DNA of 5,393 nt from Bacteroidota bacterium (lineage in GTDB: Bacteria; Bacteroidota; Bacteroidia; Chitinophagales; Chitinophagaceae). Every line of letters starts with the position of its first letter. The stretch's first letter is position 1. A model generated the notes under the pieces. It did no database searches. It had not been told where the DNA came from and saw nothing but the letters and a program-made list of their open reading frames with translations. Below, in pieces: positions 1-5,393 of the stretch. The position numbers were made by a program, and so were the translations under genes. The stretch lies in NCBI GenBank assembly GCA_023386395.1, contig JAEWJV010000665.1, positions 1 through 5,393 on the forward strand. The letters run 5' to 3'.

Positions 1-835
1 GTCTTATGCATTGAATTAAAAGAAAAATATTGGCAGCCAGCACAATCCATAAACTTGCAAAACCGGTTATGTGAAGATAATAAGGCAACATGCCAACGGG
101 CACCATAGCAATCGCATATAAAACGCTTTGCAAAGCAGTAAACCTTGTGGGCCCTTCATTTGAAGGCAGCAGTTTAAACCCTGCTTTTGCATAATCGGTG
201 AAGGCAAGCCAGGCTATGGCCCAGAAATGGGGAAATTGCCATAAAAACTGTATGGCAAATAAAATCCATCCGGCCGCGTTGGAATAACTTATACCGTTTA
301 CTTCAAATGTTTTGAACGGGCTGATAATTCCCGTTGCAGCAACCCAGCCGATAAGGCAGGGCAGCGCCCCCGGAAAAGCGCCCACAAGTACGGCAATAGA
401 ACTTCTTTTTTTGAGAGGTGTGTATATAAAGGCATAAAGAAAAATACTAAAGGCGGAAAGCAAGGCAGAGTCAGGGTTAAAGAAAATGTACATAAGCAAA
501 ACGCCGGTAATGCCGGTAATGGCAGCAAAGGCATACGCTTCGTTCACACTCATTCTGCCGGCGGCAACAGGCCTCTTCGCTGTGCGCCTCATTAAAGCAT
601 CTGTATCTTTTTCTACCGCCTGGTTAATAGCGTTGGCGCTGCCGGTTACCATTAATCCCGCCACAAACAAAAGAGTAATATACAGCCAGTTGTATTCAAT
701 TATATTGGGTGCAATAAGATAACATAAAACACAGGTAAAAACAACCGTAAAGCTTAGGGTAAACTTCATCAGCTGAAAATAATCTTTCACCTTTAAAACC
801 AGGTTATACGATGATTCTGTACTGTTTATTTTCAC
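1..835 (-). CDS. ctaB: Protoheme IX farnesyltransferase (heme O synthase), 3' end cut by window edge
   Basis: This integral membrane UbiA-family prenyltransferase transfers a farnesyl group to heme B, giving heme O, the precursor of the heme A used by the CoxA encoded just upstream. I read one uninterrupted frame of 278 codons from the GTG at 833-835 to the window edge. The family is usually about 290-310 residues, so only a short C-terminal piece should be missing. The first prenyl-diphosphate/Mg motif is at residues 71-89: N71, E75, D77, D79, M82, R84, T85, R88, P89. A YTPLK motif follows at 138-142, then the family signature PHFWAIA at 202-208 and a second polar loop with D214, Y215 and LLP at 222-224. 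Several hydrophobic segments are visible, for example about 25-42, 50-66, 101-118, 123-139, 145-170, 188-208 and 235-275. GTG was chosen because it gives a normal-length N-terminus (VKDYFQLMKFTLSFTVVF). An in-frame ATG at 881-883 would add 16 residues but lies inside the terminator hairpin. No clear Shine-Dalgarno sequence is seen. Confidence 0.95.
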   Translation of the reverse strand, partial: MKINSTESSYNLVLKVKDYFQLMKFTLSFTVVFTCVLCYLIAPNIIEYNWLYITLLFVAGLMVTGSANAINQAVEKDTDALMRRTAKRPVAAGRMSVNEAYAFAAITGITGVLLMYIFFNPDSALLSAFSIFLYAFIYTPLKKRSSIAVLVGAFPGALPCLIGWVAATGIISPFKTFEVNGISYSNAAGWILFAIQFLWQFPHFWAIAWLAFTDYAKAGFKLLPSNEGPTRFTALQSVLYAIAMVPVGMLPYYLHITGFASLWIVLAANIFLLIQCIR

Positions 836-850
836 TCGGCAAATGTCAGT

Positions 851-883
851 TAAAAAAAATGTCCCGAAGAATTTTCGGGACAT
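851..883 (-). terminator. Rho-independent terminator after coxA
   Basis: Read on the minus strand, a perfect 10-bp inverted repeat (ATGTCCCGAA / TTCGGGACAT, plus-strand arms 859-868 and 874-883, 5-nt loop) runs into eight consecutive T residues (plus-strand A run 852-859). It begins 20 bp after the coxA stop codon and ends 15 bp before the ctaB GTG. This is the typical layout of an intrinsic terminator. It should end the actE-actF-coxB-coxA transcript, or let only part of it continue into ctaB. The T-tract is on the minus-strand side, so it works for this direction. The plus-strand side has no comparable T-run after the hairpin. Confidence 0.9.
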
Positions 884-903
884 AATATGATGGTTTGAAA
901 ATA

Positions 904-2733
904 TTAATGCGAATCCTCATTTTCTCCTACAGGCACATTCTGCGGAATAAAATTACGGCCGTCTTTACCGTAATCGTATGGCCAGCGATGAACTTCAGGT
1001 ATTTCACCAACCCAATTGCCATGGCCGGGATGTATTGGCGTGGTCCATTCAAGTGTATTTGATTCCCACGGATTTTGCGTTGTTACCCTTCTTCCCTTAA
1101 AAATAGAATAGAAGAAATTAAACAGGAACAAAATCTGCACAGCAAAAACTATAATAGCTACGATACTAATTACGCGGTTTAACCCCTCAAACTGGTTAAA
1201 GCTAACCCATGTGGAATAATCAAAATAACGGCGCGGCATACCTGCAAGCCCCTCATAGTGCATAGGCCAGAATATGAGGTAGGCGCCAATCATTGTAATC
1301 CAGAAATGAATATAACCAAGCGTATTATTGAGATACCGGCCATACATTTTAGGGAACCAATGATAAATACCGGCAAACATACCAAACATAGATGCAACGC
1401 CCATTACAAGATGGAAGTGTGCAATTACAAAATAAGTATCATGCAGGTGGATATCAAGGGCTGAATTACCAAGCCAGATACCGGTTAAACCTCCTGAAAT
1501 AAACATACTTACAAACCCGATGGCAAACAGCATGGCCGGCGTAAACCTGATACTGCCCCGCCATAATGTGGTAAGCCAATTAAACACTTTGATAGCAGAA
1601 GGTACCGCAATAAGCAATGTAAGCAACACGAATATGGAGCCAAGGAATGGGTTCAATCCGGTTACAAACATATGGTGCGCCCACACAAGGAAAGAGAGCG
1701 TGGCAATAGCAAAGAAAGATGCCACCATAGCCATATAACCGAATATAGGCTTTCTTGAATTGGTGGAAATTATTTCAGAAACTATACCCATTGCCGGTAA
1801 GGCTATAATATATACTTCAGGATGTCCCAGGAACCAGAAAAGGTGCTGGAAAAGTATAGCATTACCGCCTTCGTTTGGCAGTGCTGTATTGGTGGTAGCT
1901 ACAAAAATATCTGAAAGATAAAAACTTGTTCCAAAATTGCGGTCGAAGATGAGCAGGATGAAGCCTGACAAAAGAACCGGGAATGAAAGTACACCTAATA
2001 TGGCCGTGAAGAACAGACCCCATATTGTAAGCGGAAGCCGAGTCATGCTCATACCTTTGGTACGCATGTTCAATATAGTTACAATATAATTAAGGCCACC
2101 CAAAAGGGAGGAAACAACAAACACCGCCATGGCTATCAGCCAGAGGTCCATGCCATGCTGGGAACCAGGAGAGGCATCGTGCAAAGCGCTGAGAGGCGGG
2201 TAGGCCGTCCATCCACCGCTAAAAGGTCCTGTGGATACAAATATGCTTGAAAACATAATCACGCTGGCTAAAAAGAAAAACCAGTAGCTCAGCATATTCA
2301 ATAAAGGAGAAGCCATATCTCTCGCACCCACCTGCAGGGGGATAAGCAAGTTGGCGAAAGTACCGCTTAACCCTGCCGTTAACACAAAAAATATTAATAC
2401 AGTACCATGAGTTGTTACCAATGCGTAATAAGCCTGTGCAGTTAAGTGGCCATCCTCAAACCACCATTTTCCCATTAAATCCTGCAGCCACATGAATTTC
2501 TCTTCTGGGTAACCAAGCTGAAGCCTGAATAATACAGACATCAAACCACCTATTACAGCCCAAATCATACCGGTAATAAGAAATTGCTTGGCAATCATCT
2601 TATGATCCTGGCTAAATACGTATTTAGTAATAAAGCTTTCATGATGATGGTGATGCACGTGTTCTTCATGATGATGCACTTCAACCGGAACATTCACACC
2701 TGTATCAGCGTGCATAGAGGCTTCGTTACTCAT
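904..2733 (-). CDS. coxA: Cytochrome c oxidase subunit I (aa3-type, A-family heme-copper oxidase)
   Basis: This is the catalytic subunit that reduces O2 to water at heme a3/CuB and pumps protons across the inner membrane. It is 609 residues with about 12 membrane helices (first near 47-69, last near 520-546) and is not fused to subunit III. The metal ligands are all visible: H109 and H441 for the low-spin heme, H304, H353 and H354 for CuB, and H439 for heme a3. Y308 in HPEVY is the tyrosine that cross-links to the CuB histidine. Proton-path residues of the A1 class are present: D139 and N146 (D-channel), E306 in HPEVY, and K382 in IKVFNW (K-channel). H431 and D432 match the Mg site, and the GMPRRY motif at 498-503 the heme-propionate arginines. 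The C-terminus has the NPWESNTLEW motif. Residues 20-31 hold nine histidines. The ATG at 2731-2733 precedes the His-rich leader. No later Met precedes the conserved SQDHKMIAK segment except M7, which would change little. The gene lies 53 bp after coxB. Confidence 0.98.
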   Translation of the reverse strand: MSNEASMHADTGVNVPVEVHHHEEHVHHHHHESFITKYVFSQDHKMIAKQFLITGMIWAVIGGLMSVLFRLQLGYPEEKFMWLQDLMGKWWFEDGHLTAQAYYALVTTHGTVLIFFVLTAGLSGTFANLLIPLQVGARDMASPLLNMLSYWFFFLASVIMFSSIFVSTGPFSGGWTAYPPLSALHDASPGSQHGMDLWLIAMAVFVVSSLLGGLNYIVTILNMRTKGMSMTRLPLTIWGLFFTAILGVLSFPVLLSGFILLIFDRNFGTSFYLSDIFVATTNTALPNEGGNAILFQHLFWFLGHPEVYIIALPAMGIVSEIISTNSRKPIFGYMAMVASFFAIATLSFLVWAHHMFVTGLNPFLGSIFVLLTLLIAVPSAIKVFNWLTTLWRGSIRFTPAMLFAIGFVSMFISGGLTGIWLGNSALDIHLHDTYFVIAHFHLVMGVASMFGMFAGIYHWFPKMYGRYLNNTLGYIHFWITMIGAYLIFWPMHYEGLAGMPRRYFDYSTWVSFNQFEGLNRVISIVAIIVFAVQILFLFNFFYSIFKGRRVTTQNPWESNTLEWTTPIHPGHGNWVGEIPEVHRWPYDYGKDGRNFIPQNVPVGENEDSH

Positions 2734-2762
2734 AATAATTCGATATTAATATTTTATAATAA

Positions 2763-2779
2763 AATACCTTTTGGGTATT
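2763..2779 (-). other. Short hairpin in the coxB-coxA spacer
   Basis: The 53-bp spacer between the coxB stop and the coxA start contains, on the minus strand, AATACC-CAAAA-GGTATT, a perfect 6-bp stem with a 5-nt loop followed by a T/A-rich stretch. It begins 7 bp after the coxB stop. The stem is short, has only two G-C pairs, and the following tract (TTATTATAAAAT) is not a pure T-run, so it is at best a weak pause, attenuation or RNA-processing site. It overlaps a second A/T-only inverted repeat at 2750-2766. Function is inferred, not shown. Confidence 0.3.
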
Positions 2780-2786
2780 GATACAA

Positions 2787-3863
2787 TTACATTTTTGTCT
2801 TCACAGCTCCGGTTTTTACTGAGGCCGTGGCTTTTGTGCTATCAGTGGCCAGTTGAGGCTTTTGATTGGAAGGGTCTTTATCGGGAAACACGGTGTAATA
2901 ATTTGGCTTTTGCTGGGCAAGCCAAACATCATATTCCTCCTGGGTTACTACTTCAATTACGCCTTTCATGGAATAATGGCCATTCCCGCACATCTGGTCG
3001 CAACTAATTTCGTATTGAAAATCGGGCTTTGCCAATTTTTCTTTCATTTCCTTGGTGGTAAACTTAGGCGTAAACCATAACGAAGTGGGAGTGCCTGGCA
3101 CCGCATCCTGTTTCAACCTGAATTCGCTCAAACCCACATCGTGAATAACATCGCGGGAAAAAATCCTCAGGTTCACCGGCTTGTTTACAACACAATACAT
3201 GGTTTGAGAAACCACAACATCATCAAAATTCTTGCTGTCTTTCCAATCCTGGCCCAATGAATTACTGTTAGCGTCGTCAATAAGTTTATAATATTTTTTA
3301 CCAAAGGTTTGATCCATTCCCGGATACCGGAATATCCAGCCGAACTGCTTACCGGTAATTTCAATCTGCAAAGCTTCTTTAGGGGCAGGGCCGGTAAATG
3401 CAAACCAGTTTTTTAAGCCGAATACAATTAAAGCTGTAAGTGCTATGGCAGGCACTGCAGTCCATATTACTTCAAGCTTGTTATTATGAGGAAAATAATA
3501 AGCCTTCCGCTTTTTGGTTTCCTGGTATTTGTAACTGAAATAAAACAATAGTATCTGGGTGATAAAAAACACAACGCCTGTAATTACTATGGTAATCCAG
3601 AGCATTGAATCTACTTTTTCGCCCTGTACACTTGCTGCCTCATGGGAGAGCAATGTGTCCGGATAAAGAACCTTATTGCAAAAATATACACCGAATAACC
3701 CTGCTATTAAAAAGGCAATCATCAAAAAGCCGTTTACCTTATTTTGGTCTGCGCGGGCTTTTTCTTCGCCTTTAATAACTGATACATACTCGCTTGCTTT
3801 AGCTATTTGAAATATGATCAAAAACACTAAAACTATAACCGCTATTGTAAAAAACATTGACAT
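2787..3863 (-). CDS. coxB: Cytochrome c oxidase subunit II with CuA domain and extended N-terminus
   Basis: This subunit takes electrons from cytochrome c at the binuclear CuA centre on the periplasmic side and passes them to heme a in CoxA. It is 358 residues. The CuA-domain cupredoxin spans about 163-310. The first ligand is H241 in SRDVIHDV. The second ligand loop, 288-299, holds C288, C292, H296 and M299. The usual Glu of the C-x-E-x-C loop is Gln290. The aromatic KQFGWIFRYPG segment at 172-182 matches the region that relays electrons in the family, and KQDAVPG at 251-257 is a family motif. Four hydrophobic segments are visible (about 4-21, 45-63, 86-109, 131-153). The last two correspond to the standard helix pair and the first two are extra. 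No lipobox is seen. The C-terminal 40 residues are polar and rich in Lys and Thr. The gene is 31 bp downstream of actF. The ATG at 3861-3863 is preferred, although M3 is a possible alternative start. Confidence 0.97.
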   Translation of the reverse strand: MSMFFTIAVIVLVFLIIFQIAKASEYVSVIKGEEKARADQNKVNGFLMIAFLIAGLFGVYFCNKVLYPDTLLSHEAASVQGEKVDSMLWITIVITGVVFFITQILLFYFSYKYQETKKRKAYYFPHNNKLEVIWTAVPAIALTALIVFGLKNWFAFTGPAPKEALQIEITGKQFGWIFRYPGMDQTFGKKYYKLIDDANSNSLGQDWKDSKNFDDVVVSQTMYCVVNKPVNLRIFSRDVIHDVGLSEFRLKQDAVPGTPTSLWFTPKFTTKEMKEKLAKPDFQYEISCDQMCGNGHYSMKGVIEVVTQEEYDVWLAQQKPNYYTVFPDKDPSNQKPQLATDSTKATASVKTGAVKTKM

Positions 3864-3894
3864 GATGCTGTTTCTGTTTTCTGTTTAATTTATT

Positions 3895-5127
3895 CTATAT
3901 GTGGTGAGCAATACTTTCTTTTAAGAAAGGATGATATTCTGAAACAAGTGGTTTTTTCGCCAGTGCCCTGCTCGTAAAATGTATCATCAGCCCGATAAAC
4001 AAAGATGCTATTCCAAAATCCAGCCAGCTTAGTGAGGCGTCATTTTCACGAACGCTGCCCATAACCATCTGGTAAAAATCTATCCAGTGTCCAAAGATAA
4101 TCAATACTGCCATGAATGTCATCAGCGTATAATTCCTTTTCACCGAACGCTTCATTAAAATAAGCAGCGGGCAAACGAAATTGATAATGATATTCATAAA
4201 GAAGATACCCTTGTAAGCCCCCTGCACGCGATGCTTGAAATAAACGGTTTCTTCAGGAATGTTTCCATACCAAATCAGCATATACTGGGCAAACCAGAGA
4301 TAGGTCCAGAATATGGAGAATGCAAATATGAAGATACCAATGTTATGCAGGTGGTTCTCATTTGCATAACCCAAATAACCTTTATTTTTAAGATAGATAA
4401 GCCACAGGGCAATAAGGCTCATACCCGTTACGAAAGAACTTCCGAATGTGTACCAGCTATACATGGTACTGTACCAGTGTGCATCAAGGCTCATCATCCA
4501 GAACCAAGGCACTGTTGATCCGATTGTTAAGGCAAACCATACAATAAACAAACCAGCAGTAACCGTATTTCTCCAGATGTAACTTTTGCCGGTATTTATA
4601 TCCATAGGTTTTTCATCAGCCTCGCTGCTAAGCTTGCGCATCCTGTATCCTAAAACGCTCCATATACCAATAGCAAGAATACTCCATATCATAAAGAAGG
4701 CAGGATTTAAAAACCCGCTCTTGCCGCTTAAAAGATGGTCTTTTGCCACAGCATCTTTATCAAGCCATTCATATATGCTGGTTGTACGGTCAATTAATAC
4801 CACATATATGAAAATTACCAGGGTGATAATACCAAAAACAGGAACAAGGCTGGAAATAGCTTCAGGAATTCTTTTTATTACGGTATGCCATCCCCCCATT
4901 GCAAGCGTGGTAGCGCAAATGAAGAACATGCTGGCATTACAGATCAGCATCCAGAAAATACTGTTGTACATTAATGTTCCGATAAATGTAGCCTTCTCCT
5001 GCTCATCGCCGCTCATGCCCTTTGTTATAAGCCCGAGAATAAAAGTAATTATACCAATGACTATTAAAGCCATCGACCAGGTTTTCATTTTGGAAGGAAC
5101 TTCAAATTGCTCTTTAATTGATGCCAT
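3895..5127 (-). CDS. actF: ACIII subunit ActF, NrfD-like quinol:cytochrome c oxidoreductase membrane subunit
   Basis: This is a 410-residue polytopic membrane protein with no signal peptide and no heme- or metal-binding motif. About ten helices are visible: 17-37, 48-76, 93-112, 141-162, 187-210, 224-246, 260-287, 305-325, 333-356 and 369-389. This layout and length fit the NrfD/PsrC-like subunits ActC and ActF of alternative complex III, which replaces the bc1 complex by oxidising quinol and reducing cytochrome c. In established ACIII gene clusters the order is actA-B-C-D-E-F followed by oxidase genes. The position here, directly between a small cytochrome c and coxB, points to ActF rather than ActC. 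The first residues (MASIKEQFEVPSKMKTW) are short and polar, then the first helix begins. The spacing to the upstream cytochrome gene is 33 bp and to coxB 31 bp, consistent with one transcript. The family assignment is firm. The ActF label relies mainly on gene order, and the quinol site cannot be assigned from sequence alone. Confidence 0.88.
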   Translation of the reverse strand: MASIKEQFEVPSKMKTWSMALIVIGIITFILGLITKGMSGDEQEKATFIGTLMYNSIFWMLICNASMFFICATTLAMGGWHTVIKRIPEAISSLVPVFGIITLVIFIYVVLIDRTTSIYEWLDKDAVAKDHLLSGKSGFLNPAFFMIWSILAIGIWSVLGYRMRKLSSEADEKPMDINTGKSYIWRNTVTAGLFIVWFALTIGSTVPWFWMMSLDAHWYSTMYSWYTFGSSFVTGMSLIALWLIYLKNKGYLGYANENHLHNIGIFIFAFSIFWTYLWFAQYMLIWYGNIPEETVYFKHRVQGAYKGIFFMNIIINFVCPLLILMKRSVKRNYTLMTFMAVLIIFGHWIDFYQMVMGSVRENDASLSWLDFGIASLFIGLMIHFTSRALAKKPLVSEYHPFLKESIAHHI

Positions 5128-5160
5128 TATAATTAATTTATCAATATCTGAATCTGACTT

Positions 5161-5393
5161 TTATTTACCCGCTGAACTGTCTGCTGCTGCCGGCTTACTG
5201 GTGGCGCCGGGTTTTGCCTGTTTCGATTTTATGTAGGCAATTACTTCCCAGCGCTGAACCCTTGTTAATTGAGAGGCATATGAACCCATCAGATTTTTAC
5301 CATACGTTACGGAATAAAACATCTGCCCGGCAGGCATATTCACCATAGCTGGATCTCCAACGAAGTTTTTAGGCGCAGCAGGAAAAGGGCCAT
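5161..5393 (-). CDS. actE: Monoheme cytochrome c subunit of ACIII (ActE-like), C-terminal part only
   Basis: Only the last 76 codons are inside the window. The frame is open to the right edge, so the 5' end, including the expected signal peptide and the CxxCH heme-attachment motif, lies outside. The visible part begins in a Pro/Ala-rich loop (GPFPAAPKNF), continues through MPAGQMFYSVTYGKNLMGSY, and ends in a helix containing RVQRWEVIAYIKSKQ, the usual C-terminal helix of class I cytochromes c. The Met in KNLMGSY (codon 5287-5289) is the likely axial heme ligand. The last 17 residues are Ala, Lys and Ser-rich low-complexity sequence. The protein would carry electrons from the quinol-oxidising core of ACIII toward the oxidase. 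The internal ATG at 5344-5346 should not be taken as the start, because the conserved cytochrome sequence continues upstream of it. The next gene, actF, begins 33 bp downstream. ActE is inferred from the partner genes. Confidence 0.88.
   Translation of the reverse strand, partial: GPFPAAPKNFVGDPAMVNMPAGQMFYSVTYGKNLMGSYASQLTRVQRWEVIAYIKSKQAKPGATSKPAAADSSAGK

Noticed and set aside
503..520. Tandem 9-bp repeat GCCGGTAAT
   Set aside because: It encodes the ITGITG repeat in a CtaB membrane helix and looks like ordinary coding sequence.
298..534. Short minus-strand open frame, which could suggest that ctaB is broken
   Set aside because: It is an alternate frame within ctaB. The ctaB frame itself reads without a stop from 835 to the window edge and keeps all family motifs, so I see no frameshift or pseudogene.
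840..847. GACATTTG on the minus strand as a Bacteroidota -7 promoter box (TAnnTTTG) for ctaB
   Set aside because: It matches seven of eight positions counting the two free ones, but no TTG-type -33 box lies at the right distance. It would also put the transcription start at the GTG itself. This is too weak to annotate.
2584..2781. Met-rich plus-strand open frame
   Set aside because: Its Met runs are the reverse complement of the CAT codons in the CoxA His cluster. It is an antisense shadow.
4586..5236. 216-codon open frame on the plus strand
   Set aside because: It lies fully antisense to actF and the end of the cytochrome gene, whose minus-strand products match known families. The plus-strand product shows no recognisable domain.
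5344..5346. ATG as the start of a separate 61-residue protein
   Set aside because: The frame stays open upstream to the window edge, and that sequence continues a typical cytochrome c loop. The ATG is an internal Met of the truncated cytochrome.

Overview
The window is a 5.4 kb piece of an aerobic respiratory-chain locus, most probably from a member of the Bacteroidota (Chitinophaga/Sphingobacteria-like). Reasons: the genes of an alternative complex III (ACIII) sit directly upstream of cytochrome c oxidase genes, the intergenic regions are A/T-rich without strong Shine-Dalgarno sequences, and CoxA and CoxB carry variants I recall from that phylum (a His-rich CoxA N-terminus, a CDQMCG CuA loop, an N-terminally extended CoxB). 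The assignment rests on family knowledge, not on a database search.

Everything is encoded on the minus strand, so the locus reads from right to left. From 5393 down: the C-terminal part of a monoheme cytochrome c subunit (ActE-like, truncated by the window edge), the ten-helix NrfD-like membrane subunit ActF, cytochrome c oxidase subunit II (coxB), subunit I (coxA), a strong intrinsic terminator, and protoheme IX farnesyltransferase (ctaB), which runs off the left edge. The first four genes are 31-53 bp apart with no convincing terminator between them and look like one operon. The terminator lies 20 bp after the coxA stop, so ctaB is either a separate transcription unit or is fed by readthrough.

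The genes form one electron-transfer route. ACIII oxidises menaquinol or another quinol and passes electrons to cytochrome c domains. CoxB receives them at CuA, and CoxA delivers them through heme a to the heme a3/CuB centre, where O2 is reduced and protons are pumped. CtaB makes heme O, the precursor of the heme A needed by CoxA. Subunits III and IV, heme A synthase and the ActA-D genes are not in the window and presumably flank it.

I found no mobile element, CRISPR array, tRNA, rRNA or unexplained gene-sized space, and I do not think an undescribed system is present. The points most worth a second look are a Glu-to-Gln change in the CuA/Mg loop of CoxB, a nine-histidine cluster at the CoxA N-terminus, the four-helix CoxB, and the overlap of a possible upstream ctaB start with the terminator.
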